DNA of 64,000 bases from Acuticoccus yangtzensis (GTDB lineage: Bacteria > Pseudomonadota > Alphaproteobacteria > Rhizobiales > Amorphaceae). Each line of letters starts with the position of its first letter. Positions within the stretch are counted from its first letter, which is position 1. Under the pieces are notes generated by a model that saw nothing but the letters and a program-made list of their open reading frames with translations, was not told the DNA's origin and ran no database searches. The position numbers and the translations under genes were made by a program. Of this stretch, positions 8,939-16,435 are shown piece by piece. The stretch spans positions 62,001 to 126,000 of the forward strand of contig NZ_MJUX01000007.1 of the NCBI RefSeq assembly GCF_001927245.1. The letters run 5' to 3'.

Positions 8939-9323
8939 TCCCGTCTCCGGTCGCGGTGGCGCCGCTGCCGGTCCGGCGACGCTGCTGTCCTTGCCGCCTC
9001 CCCTACACCAGAAGTGCGCAGGGTCCACCATGGCCGGGTGAGGGAACAGGCTGCGCGCCCGCCGCAAGGGCCGCGTCGCCGGATCGTGGTCCGGTGGCGC
9101 GTCGGTCGCTTCGCCCGCCTGCACCGCGCTTGCCGATTGCATGCAAAGCGCCGCGCTCCTATGGTTCCACCGCGCCCACGGCCCAGCACCGTCCGCGCCA
9201 GCCTTCGCGGCCCGCCCCGGCCGCTCTGCCCCTCAAGGATCCCGCCGTGTTCCGCTCGCCCCTCCCGCGCGCTCGCCGCCGCGCCGGCCGCCGCCCGCCT
9301 CTCCCCACCGCATCGGCCGCCGC
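8939..9323. other. Divergent intergenic region (dehydrogenase / DMT transporter)
   Basis: These 385 bases separate two divergently transcribed genes and should hold both promoters. Open frames cross it on both strands but show no recognisable domain and look like GC-rich shadows. The only distinct element is a perfect 10-bp palindrome TTGCATGCAA at 9137-9146. I see no convincing -35/-10 pair. Confidence 0.6.
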
Positions 9324-10256
9324 ATGATGACACTCGGCTCCAACGTCAAGGGCGCGCTGTGGATGCTCGCCAGCGCCCTCGTCCTCACCGCGCAGGGCTC
9401 CATCGTCAAACACCTCGGCGCAGGATTGCCGGTGACCATGATCCTGTTCTTCAGAATGGTGCTGATGACGGTCATCGCCGCCACCGTGCTCACATGGCCG
9501 CGCGGCGGACGCGGCCCCGACCTCGCGGTGCTTGGAACCCGGCGGGTCGGCACCCACGCGCTGCGCTCCGTCTTCGGCCTCGGCATGATGTCGGCCACCT
9601 TCTACGCCGTCACCGTCCTGCCGCTGGCCGACGCCACCGCCCTCTCCTTCACCCGCCCGATCTGGTCGATGCTGACGTCCTTCTTCGCCTTCGGAGAGGT
9701 GATCGGATGGCTGGGCGGCATCGCCACCTTCACAGGTTTCGGCGGCGTCCTCGTCATCGTCCAGCCGCAGACCGGCATTCACCACGGCATGCTCATCGCC
9801 CTGGCGGGAGCGGCATCGTCCAGCCTCGCCCTCGTCTACAACAAGCGCCTGACCAGCACCGAGCCGGTGTCACGGATCCTCTTCTACTTCTCCGGCTTCT
9901 CCACCCTCATCCTCATCATCCCCGCGCTGATGTGGTGGCAGACACCCACCGCCGCTCAGTTCGCCTGGCTCGGCCTCATGGCGGTCTGCGGCTCGATGGG
10001 GCAGATGATGGCGTCCCTCGCCCTCAAATATGGCGAGATGACCGTGGTCACGCCGATCGACTTCATCCGCGTACCCGCCGCGGCCTTCGCCGGTTTCGTG
10101 CTGTTCGGAGAGGCACCGACGGTGTGGACCTTCGTCGGCACCGCCATCATTCTCGCCGCGACGCTGACGATCCTGAACGTGCGCCGGGGACGAGGCGGCC
10201 GCACGATGGCGACGCCGCCGGTGGACGAGACCTCGGCCTCAATGCCGCCCCGCTGA
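9324..10256 (+). CDS. DMT-family (EamA) transporter
   Basis: A 310-residue inner-membrane protein with about ten hydrophobic helices arranged as two EamA-type halves. Characteristic segments are an N-terminal ALWMLASALVLTAQGSIVKHLG helix pair and the second-half FDFIRVP-like segment TPIDFIRVPAAAFAGFVLFGE. Such proteins export or exchange small metabolites such as amino acids. The frame is open about 60 residues upstream, but that stretch is Pro/Arg-rich; the ATG at 9324 (or the next codon but one, 9327) places the first helix near the N-terminus. Divergence from a D-amino-acid dehydrogenase hints at an amino-acid-related substrate, but this is inference. Confidence 0.85.
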   Translation: MMTLGSNVKGALWMLASALVLTAQGSIVKHLGAGLPVTMILFFRMVLMTVIAATVLTWPRGGRGPDLAVLGTRRVGTHALRSVFGLGMMSATFYAVTVLPLADATALSFTRPIWSMLTSFFAFGEVIGWLGGIATFTGFGGVLVIVQPQTGIHHGMLIALAGAASSSLALVYNKRLTSTEPVSRILFYFSGFSTLILIIPALMWWQTPTAAQFAWLGLMAVCGSMGQMMASLALKYGEMTVVTPIDFIRVPAAAFAGFVLFGEAPTVWTFVGTAIILAATLTILNVRRGRGGRTMATPPVDETSASMPPR

Positions 10257-10297
10257 GGGGCCGGACGGGCCGCGCCCGGTGACGCGGCGGACGGAAG

Positions 10298-11536
10298 TCA
10301 CGCGGTGGAGGGCACCAACGTCAGCCCCATGGAAACGCCGTCGTCGCATTCGGGGTGGAGGATCTCCACATCCGGCACGTAGACCGGGACCGGACCGTTG
10401 AGGCCGCGCACCTCGTGGGCACCGGCATATTTCATCGACCGGCCGTGGCGGCGGCCGATCTCGGCCACCTCGTCGGACACCAGATAGTCGCGCCCCAGGC
10501 GGCTGCACAGCGAGGCGATGCGCGCCGCCACGTTCACGTCGCGGCCGATGACGGTGAAGTCCAGCCGGTTGCCGGAGCCGACATTTCCATACGCCGCTTC
10601 GCCCAGATGGATCGCGACGCCGAAGGTGATCGGCGCCTTCACCCCATCCCGCTCGAAGGGGTCCACCTTGGTGGACAGCGCCTCGCGCGCGGCATCGAGC
10701 GCGGCCATCACCGCCATCTCGTCGCCGCCCTTCTCGCTCGGGAAGACGGCGAGCACCGCATCGCCGATGAACTTCAGCACCTCGCCACCGTGCCGCTCGA
10801 TCGGCGGGACGACGACGTCATAATAGCGGTTGATCACCTCCGCCGTGGTCTCCGGCGGGAGCTGGGTGGAGATGGAGGTGAACCCCCTGAGATCGGCCAC
10901 CAGGATCGCCGCGCGGACCTCCCGCGTCTCGCCCCGGTGGACGGTGCCGCTGACGATCTGCCGCGCGGGCGTCTTGCCGACATAGGCCGACAACACGTCG
11001 CCGAGGATGATGTTCAGGGATTTCAGCTCGATCGTCGCCCGCAGCGCCAGCATGATGTCGTTCAGCATCGCGCGGGCCTCCGGCGAGAATCCGTCCGGCG
11101 CCTTGGTGGCCACGGTGACGTGCATCGTGCGTCCCGCCTCTGCGCGGAGGGGGATGACGATATAGTGCTTCAGCCCCTCGGCCTTCAGTTCCGGAACGAC
11201 ACCGAACGCTTCGTCGGGCGTCGCGTCGAGGTCGAGGTCGACCCAGCGGCCCGTGTCGTTGGCGACCTTGAAGGGGCTGCGCTCATAAACGCCGCTGTTG
11301 CGGTTGATGTAGGCATATTTGGCGAATTCCAGCTCCTGATCGGGCCGCCAGATCACACCGCCCGCCAGCACGGACGGATTGAGCAGCCCGAACGAAATCG
11401 ACAGCCGGTCAGCCTGAAGGCCGCTCGCGCGCAGGCGGAAGGCGAGACCGCTGATGATGGCGGTGAGCTCCAGCCCCATGGCTTCGCCGAGAAGCCACCG
11501 ATCGATTGCGAGCGCTGCGCTCTCGGCACGTGTCAC
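10298..11536 (-). CDS. Class III adenylate/guanylate cyclase, soluble, with GAF-like N-terminus
   Basis: A 412-residue soluble cyclase making cAMP or cGMP. The N-terminal 200 residues (LSISFGLLNPSVLAGGVIW..., then HYIVIPLRAE) resemble a GAF-like sensor. The catalytic domain (about residues 215-395) has the first metal Asp in VADLRGFTS, the base-recognition Lys and second metal Asp in VLKFIGDAVLAVF, a Thr in DFTVIG as in class IIIb enzymes, and the Asn/Arg transition-state pair in VNVAARI, so it looks active. GTG at 11536 is chosen because AAGGAG lies nine bases upstream; a TTG at 11554 would leave no ribosome site. It follows the membrane cyclase by about 95 nt on the same strand. Confidence 0.9.
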   Translation of the reverse strand: MTRAESAALAIDRWLLGEAMGLELTAIISGLAFRLRASGLQADRLSISFGLLNPSVLAGGVIWRPDQELEFAKYAYINRNSGVYERSPFKVANDTGRWVDLDLDATPDEAFGVVPELKAEGLKHYIVIPLRAEAGRTMHVTVATKAPDGFSPEARAMLNDIMLALRATIELKSLNIILGDVLSAYVGKTPARQIVSGTVHRGETREVRAAILVADLRGFTSISTQLPPETTAEVINRYYDVVVPPIERHGGEVLKFIGDAVLAVFPSEKGGDEMAVMAALDAAREALSTKVDPFERDGVKAPITFGVAIHLGEAAYGNVGSGNRLDFTVIGRDVNVAARIASLCSRLGRDYLVSDEVAEIGRRHGRSMKYAGAHEVRGLNGPVPVYVPDVEILHPECDDGVSMGLTLVPSTA

Positions 11537-11548
11537 AGTCCGCCTCTC

Positions 11549-11584
11549 CTTCAACGAAGCACCGCATCTTCAACGAAGCACCGC
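11549..11584. repeat. 17-bp direct repeat in the leader of the soluble cyclase
   Basis: Two exact copies of CTTCAACGAAGCACCGC lie at 11549-11565 and 11568-11584, with a 19-bp period. On the minus strand each copy contains CTTCGTTGAAG, which can form a four-bp hairpin. The downstream copy abuts the AAGGAG ribosome site of the soluble cyclase. Confidence 0.85.
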
Positions 11585-11631
11585 GTGCAGATGGCTGTTC
11601 CGAGGGCCGGAACAACCCCGCTGCCTACGCT

Positions 11632-13104
11632 TTAGGCCTGCCCATCGGCCGGTGGGCTTGCCCGGTCCCGCCACACGGGCACGGCCTCTCCCACACCGCG
11701 CAAGTTGTGCGCTCCGTGCGGCTCCAATTCCGGGACCGCACTCGCACACGCCGCATCCGCCAGCAGAGGAACGCCGAGCAGCTTGGCCAATTCCTCCAGC
11801 CGTGCGGCGCGGTTCACCGTGTCACCATAGACGGTGAAGGCCTGCCGCTCGGCCGAGCCGACGCTGCCCGATGCGACGTCCCCCGCCGCGATCCCGACCC
11901 GTACATGAAACCCATGGGTGCGTCCGCATGCAAGGAGGGTTCGTCCGGTTTCAAGTGCCGCGCGCTCGGGCGTGTCGATGTCGAGCGGTGTGTTGAAGGT
12001 GGCGAGCAGGCCGTCGCCGGTAAAGCTGATGACGACACCGCCTTCCCGCGCCACCTCGTCCGCGCACAGGGCCAGAAAGGCGTTGAGCGCGGCGATGACC
12101 TCGCCCGGATCGCGGCTGTGGGCATAGGTGCTGAAGCCGGTGATGTCCATGAAGAGCGCAGCGGCATGACGCACGCGCGGCTCCAAGGCGGAGGGCTCGC
12201 TGATGATGCGGTCGGCGATGGCGGCGGGGACGAAGCGGCCGAGCCTGTCGCGCACCTCCGCGCGGGCGGCGCGTTCGCGCTCGCGCTGCGCCTCGGCGGC
12301 CACCTGGGCGTAGAAGACGCGCCGCGCCCGCGCCACGGTGATCGCCAGAACGATGGTGATGAGGAGGGCGAGGATCGCCTCCGTCATGCGGCTGCCGCGG
12401 GCGATGAAGTCCGGCGCCAGGATCACCGCCTCGTATTGGGCGCGGTCGGGCGCGGCCGGCAGCGCCGACCATGACACCCAATGGTCCATCCCCGCCACCA
12501 CGTAGACATAGGCGCCGATCCACCCGGTGACGGCGCAAAGCCCGCTCCACAGGACGAGACGGGGCGAGAGGGTGAGCGTCGCCAACGCCACCAGCGGGAG
12601 AAGGATCAGCACGTTGGAGTTGCGGAAGGCGTAGATCTGCGGCACGTCCGCGCCCCGCACCACGGGGATGAAGGCAAACAGTGCGCACAGCGCCGCCACG
12701 TCGACGATGACGATCGCATAGCAGACGAGGGACGGCTGGAACCGCCCGCGCACGGCCCGGTAGTAGACGATGCCGAGCGCCGACAGGGCGACCAGCATGA
12801 TGACGCCGAAGGGCATCACCTTCATGCCCGAGGCGAGGGCCGAACCGGCGTACCAGGCGAGCGCCACGGCGAAGAGTGCGCTGCGGCAGGCGATGTAGAG
12901 CTGAAGGCCGCGCCGCTCGGCCCGGCGCAGGCGGTAGAGCTCCAGCTCGGAGAGCGCGAACTCGCTGGTGCGGAAGCTCGCCACGACGCTGCGGGCGACG
13001 CGCACGATATTGTGCCAGCGCCACGCCGCTCCCAAGCGCCGCAAGGGGCGCCCGCCGGGCTCGTCGTCGCCGGCACTCTTATCGCTCGAACTCGCCCGCA
13101 TCAT
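11632..13104 (-). CDS. Membrane-bound class III adenylate/guanylate cyclase
   Basis: A 490-residue cyclase with five or six hydrophobic helices between about residues 65 and 265, then a C-terminal catalytic domain. Motifs present are the metal Asp in LFMDITGFS, the second metal Asp in SFTGDGLLATF, the Thr in FTVYGD, and the Asn/Arg pair in TVNRAARL. The usual base-recognition Lys before FxGD is replaced by Ser (VISFTGD), so substrate preference is uncertain. The N-terminus to about residue 60 is charged and cytoplasmic-looking. Two consecutive ATG codons (13104, 13101) could start it. It is upstream of the soluble cyclase on the same strand and may be co-transcribed. Confidence 0.88.
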   Translation of the reverse strand: MMRASSSDKSAGDDEPGGRPLRRLGAAWRWHNIVRVARSVVASFRTSEFALSELELYRLRRAERRGLQLYIACRSALFAVALAWYAGSALASGMKVMPFGVIMLVALSALGIVYYRAVRGRFQPSLVCYAIVIVDVAALCALFAFIPVVRGADVPQIYAFRNSNVLILLPLVALATLTLSPRLVLWSGLCAVTGWIGAYVYVVAGMDHWVSWSALPAAPDRAQYEAVILAPDFIARGSRMTEAILALLITIVLAITVARARRVFYAQVAAEAQRERERAARAEVRDRLGRFVPAAIADRIISEPSALEPRVRHAAALFMDITGFSTYAHSRDPGEVIAALNAFLALCADEVAREGGVVISFTGDGLLATFNTPLDIDTPERAALETGRTLLACGRTHGFHVRVGIAAGDVASGSVGSAERQAFTVYGDTVNRAARLEELAKLLGVPLLADAACASAVPELEPHGAHNLRGVGEAVPVWRDRASPPADGQA

Positions 13105-14207
13105 GGACCTGGATCTAGGGCGCTCGGGCCCTCACAACATGCAAGGTGACGATGGCGTTATAGCGCACCGCGCGTCTCGCCAAGGCGGAAGGCTCATCCT
13201 GGCCCCCTGCGACACGGGTTCGGCGACCCTTCGGGTGGGGCCCGGCGCACCTGAACCGCGGCGGCACGCGCTGCGGCAGCACCCCGGCCGCGTCCGAATA
13301 TCGCGGCGGGCGATGGCGGATCGAGTGGGGTGGCCGGGGAGATTGCGGTAGGCGCCATCCGGCGGGGTATCCGGGCGGCCCCTTCGCGGACCCGCCTCTC
13401 GCGACGCGCTTCGCGTGAGGCACCCTCCGCGCGTGACGGCGTCGCCGGGATGTGCCGGGCGAGCCCGCCACGGTGACGAAGATGCCGCCGGGCGGCCACA
13501 GCGGCGGCGGCATTTCAATGACGAGCGACCCGCGAGGCTACGTCCTTTCAAGGACGCTTCCCGCGGCATTCTTGGGAAAGCGCTCCACAGGGTCGCGGCC
13601 TTTGCGGACGCGCGAACCGCTGGACAACGCATTCGCGGTCGCGCCCCGAATGGTCGCGCCTTCTCGCGGGGCGCAAGGGAGCCGCGCTGCCAGCAGCCGA
13701 TCGGGTTACAGTGTCCCCTGGCCACGGGCTCATAGGTTAACAGCTCAAGCGACCTTGCTTGGACATCGACGGTTCGGCGACCGCGCGACCTTAAAAATTG
13801 CCGGTCCCGCGCGGGCGCAGCCGCCCAGACGCGGCCAGGTCGGGCGTGGAGCCGGAGCAGCCTCGACTGAGGGGCTTGGTCGCTCAATAACAAGGTGCAT
13901 GTGGCGCGGTCTCTCATCCGCACACTGGAGCGCCTGTCCCCTCTGCGGCACACGGCACCGGGGACGCCCTCTCTCGGTCGCACGGCCGGCGGGGCATCGT
14001 TGTACCCGCATAGCCAAGCGTGATCTCCGTTCGGCGCACGTCCCGCGGCGGACGCGATCCCGCAGTCGCACGGCTTGCTGGGCTGGGGCTCGTACCCGCA
14101 CAGCCAGAGGGGCCCTCCCCTCTATCGCGCACGGCGGCGGAACGCGGTCGCTCAGTCGCGCGGCCGAGGGGCGGGCCGGTTGTTGCACCGCCCCGCTGAC
14201 CGGGGGC
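13105..14207. other. 1.1-kb gap between rpoD and the cyclases
   Basis: No gene is supported here. Frames longer than 200 codons are open on both strands but give Arg/Pro/Ala-rich translations without domains or ribosome sites, as expected for GC-rich noncoding DNA. Near the rpoD end there are imperfect repeats about 90 bp apart (13978-14200) and a 7-bp GC hairpin at 14106-14123. The part next to 13104 should hold the promoter for the cyclase pair, but I see no clear -35/-10. Confidence 0.6.
13978..14200. repeat. Degenerate tandem repeats of about 90 bp
   Basis: The anchor TCGCACGGC recurs at 13978 and 14066, and as TCGCGCGGC at 14156. The second anchor GTACCCGCAYAGCCA recurs at 14002 and 14092 in the same phase. 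Two copies are thus readable and a third is badly decayed. The array lies immediately 3' of the rpoD stop codon. Confidence 0.6.
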
Positions 14208-16214
14208 TCAGCTGTCCAGGAACGAGCGCAGCTTGCGGGAGCGCGAGGGGTGCTTCAGCTTGCGCAGCGCCTTCGCCTCGATCTGGCGGATACGCTCGCG
14301 GGTCACCGAGAACTGCTGGCCGACCTCTTCCAGCGTGTGGTCGGTGTTCATGCCGATGCCGAAGCGCATGCGCAGCACTCGCTCCTCACGCGGGGTGAGC
14401 GAGGCCAGCACCCGCGTCGTCGTCTCGCGCAGGTTGGACTGGATCGCCGCGTCGATCGGCAGGATCGCGTTCTTGTCCTCGATGAAGTCGCCGAGGTGGC
14501 TGTCCTCCTCGTCGCCGATCGGCGTTTCGAGGGAGATCGGCTCCTTGGCGATCTTCAGGACCTTGCGGACCTTTTCGAGCGGCATGGCGAGCTTCTCGGC
14601 CAGCTCCTCCGGGGTCGGCTCGCGGCCGATCTCGTGCAGCATCTGGCGCGAGGTCCGCACGATCTTGTTGATCGTCTCGATCATGTGGACCGGGATGCGG
14701 ATGGTCCGCGCCTGATCGGCGATCGAGCGGGTGATGGCCTGACGGATCCACCACGTCGCGTAGGTCGAGAACTTGTAGCCACGGCGGTACTCGAACTTGT
14801 CGACCGCCTTCATCAAGCCGATGTTGCCTTCCTGGATGAGGTCCAGGAACTGCAGGCCGCGGTTCGTGTACTTCTTGGCGATGGAGATGACGAGGCGCAG
14901 GTTGGCCTCCACCATCTCCTTCTTGGCGCGGCGGGCTTCGCGCTCGCCCTTCTGCACCTTCTGGACGAGGGTGCGGAACTCGGTGATCTCGAGCCCGGCC
15001 GTCTGCGCGATCTCCTGGATCTCCGCCCGCAGGCCGTGGATGACCTCGACCTCGTGGCTGACGAACTGCTTCCAGCCCTTGCCCGGCAGACCGGAGACGC
15101 GCTCGACCCAGTTGGGATCGAGCTCGTAGCCCTGATAGTGCTGCAGGAAGTCGGCCCGGTTCACGCCGTAGGAATCGGCGATGCGCATGAGGCGCGCCTC
15201 GCACGCCATCAGGCGCTTGTTGATGTCGTAGAGCTGCTCGACCAGGCTCTCGATCCGCTGCGGGTTGAGCAGGATGCTCTTCACCGCGACCTCGATGTCC
15301 TCGCGCAGCTTCTTGTAGCGCTTCTGCTGGGCGGAGGAGAGCGCCTCGCTCTCGCCCTGCTGAGCTTCGACGTTCTGCTCCTGCAGCTTGCGCAGCTTCT
15401 TATAATTGTCGGCGATCGCCTCGAAGGTTTCGAGAACCTTCGGCTTCAGCTCGTTCTCCATCGCCGCGAGGGAGAGGGAGGACTCGAACTCGTCGTCGTC
15501 CTCGTTCTCTTCTTCGGCCTGGGGCCCGCCGGGACGGCCGATCGGGATCACGTTGGAGGCGTTCGGGCCGTCCTTCGGCGTCGCGCTGTCGACCGACACT
15601 TCGGCGAGGTGCGCTTTGCCTTCGGGATCGGCGTAGGTCGCCTCGAGGTCGATGATGTCGCGCAGGAGGACTTTGCCTTCGACCAGCTCGTCCCGCCAGA
15701 TGATGATGGCCTGGAAGGTCAGCGGGCTCTCGCAAAGCCCGGCGATCATGAAGTTGCGGCCGGCCTCGATGCGCTTGGCGATGGCGATTTCGCCTTCGCG
15801 CGACAACAGCTCGACCGAACCCATCTCGCGCAGATACATGCGCACGGGATCGTCCGTCCGCTCGGACGGCTCGCGGCCGGAGCGGGTCGTGACGGCCTTC
15901 GCGGTGGTGGCGCCGGTCAGCTCGCGGCTCTCACCATCGTCGGAGTCGCTTTTATCCTCTTCCTCGGCTTCTTCCCCGCTTTCCACAACGTTGATGCCCA
16001 TATCGTTGAGCATCGCCATGGTGTCTTCGATCTGTTCGGAGGTGACTTCCTCGGACGGAAGGACCTCGTTCAGTTCGTCGTGGGTAACATAGCCGCGGCG
16101 CTTAGCCGTGCGGATGAGCTTCTTGACGGCCGCGTCGTTGAGGTCGAGGAGCGGTCCATCGGAAGCCTCGGTCTGCGGATCCTTTTGCTCTGCCGCGCTC
16201 GCCTTCGTCGCCAT
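14208..16214 (-). CDS. rpoD: Primary sigma factor RpoD (sigma-70)
   Basis: A 668-residue housekeeping sigma factor that directs RNA polymerase to -35/-10 promoters. It has the N-terminal region 1.1 ([20 protein letters not shown]), an acidic linker, region 1.2 ([11 protein letters not shown]), a large non-conserved region, region 2 with [22 protein letters not shown] and the -10-reading [15 protein letters not shown], region 3, and region 4.2 with [20 protein letters not shown]. Length matches alphaproteobacterial RpoD. The ATG at 16214 has GGAGG five bases upstream. dnaG lies 221 nt upstream on the same strand, the usual dnaG-rpoD order. Confidence 0.98.
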   Translation of the reverse strand: MATKASAAEQKDPQTEASDGPLLDLNDAAVKKLIRTAKRRGYVTHDELNEVLPSEEVTSEQIEDTMAMLNDMGINVVESGEEAEEEDKSDSDDGESRELTGATTAKAVTTRSGREPSERTDDPVRMYLREMGSVELLSREGEIAIAKRIEAGRNFMIAGLCESPLTFQAIIIWRDELVEGKVLLRDIIDLEATYADPEGKAHLAEVSVDSATPKDGPNASNVIPIGRPGGPQAEEENEDDDEFESSLSLAAMENELKPKVLETFEAIADNYKKLRKLQEQNVEAQQGESEALSSAQQKRYKKLREDIEVAVKSILLNPQRIESLVEQLYDINKRLMACEARLMRIADSYGVNRADFLQHYQGYELDPNWVERVSGLPGKGWKQFVSHEVEVIHGLRAEIQEIAQTAGLEITEFRTLVQKVQKGEREARRAKKEMVEANLRLVISIAKKYTNRGLQFLDLIQEGNIGLMKAVDKFEYRRGYKFSTYATWWIRQAITRSIADQARTIRIPVHMIETINKIVRTSRQMLHEIGREPTPEELAEKLAMPLEKVRKVLKIAKEPISLETPIGDEEDSHLGDFIEDKNAILPIDAAIQSNLRETTTRVLASLTPREERVLRMRFGIGMNTDHTLEEVGQQFSVTRERIRQIEAKALRKLKHPSRSRKLRSFLDS

Positions 16215-16238
16215 CGGGCCTCCAACAGTCGGATGTTA

Positions 16239-16258
16239 CGCACACGCAGGTGTGTGCG
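16239..16258 (-). promoter_or_regulatory. Inverted repeat in the rpoD leader
   Basis: A 7-bp perfect inverted repeat (CGCACAC / GTGTGCG with a 6-nt spacer) lies about 25 nt upstream of the rpoD start. It could form a leader hairpin close to the ribosome site. A TTGACA hexamer on the minus strand at 16306-16301 could be a -35 box, but no good -10 follows at 16-18 nt. Function is not shown. Confidence 0.35.
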
Positions 16259-16435
16259 CATCGTTCCAAAGAACTCGCTCTGCCGATCAAACGCAAATCA
16301 TGTCAAGATCGAGCGCATTCAGATCAGGCATGGTGGCGCGCGTGCGCGTTCGGGCGCTCGTGCCAGCACCACCGTGCTTCCTAGATAACGCGCCGCCCCT
16401 GACCTGCAAGGGACGCAGGCGGATCAAGTGAACGA

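Noticed and set aside
9137-9146. TTGCATGCAA as an operator for the dehydrogenase/DMT pair
   Set aside because: A single 10-bp palindrome is expected by chance at a noticeable rate and nothing else supports regulation; it is noted only in the gap entry.
13132-13983. A 283-codon minus-strand frame in the gap behind rpoD
   Set aside because: No ribosome site, no domain and Arg/Pro/Ala-dominated composition; other frames over the same DNA are equally open.
14066-14130. tRNA-like T-arm resemblance (GGGTACGAGCCC on the minus strand)
   Set aside because: No acceptor stem, D-arm or anticodon arm can be assembled around it, and the canonical TTCRA loop is not met.
13452-16388. A 978-codon plus-strand frame over the rpoD region
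   Set aside because: It is antisense to rpoD, whose sigma-70 regions are unambiguous; the translation is a Leu/Asp/Arg shadow.
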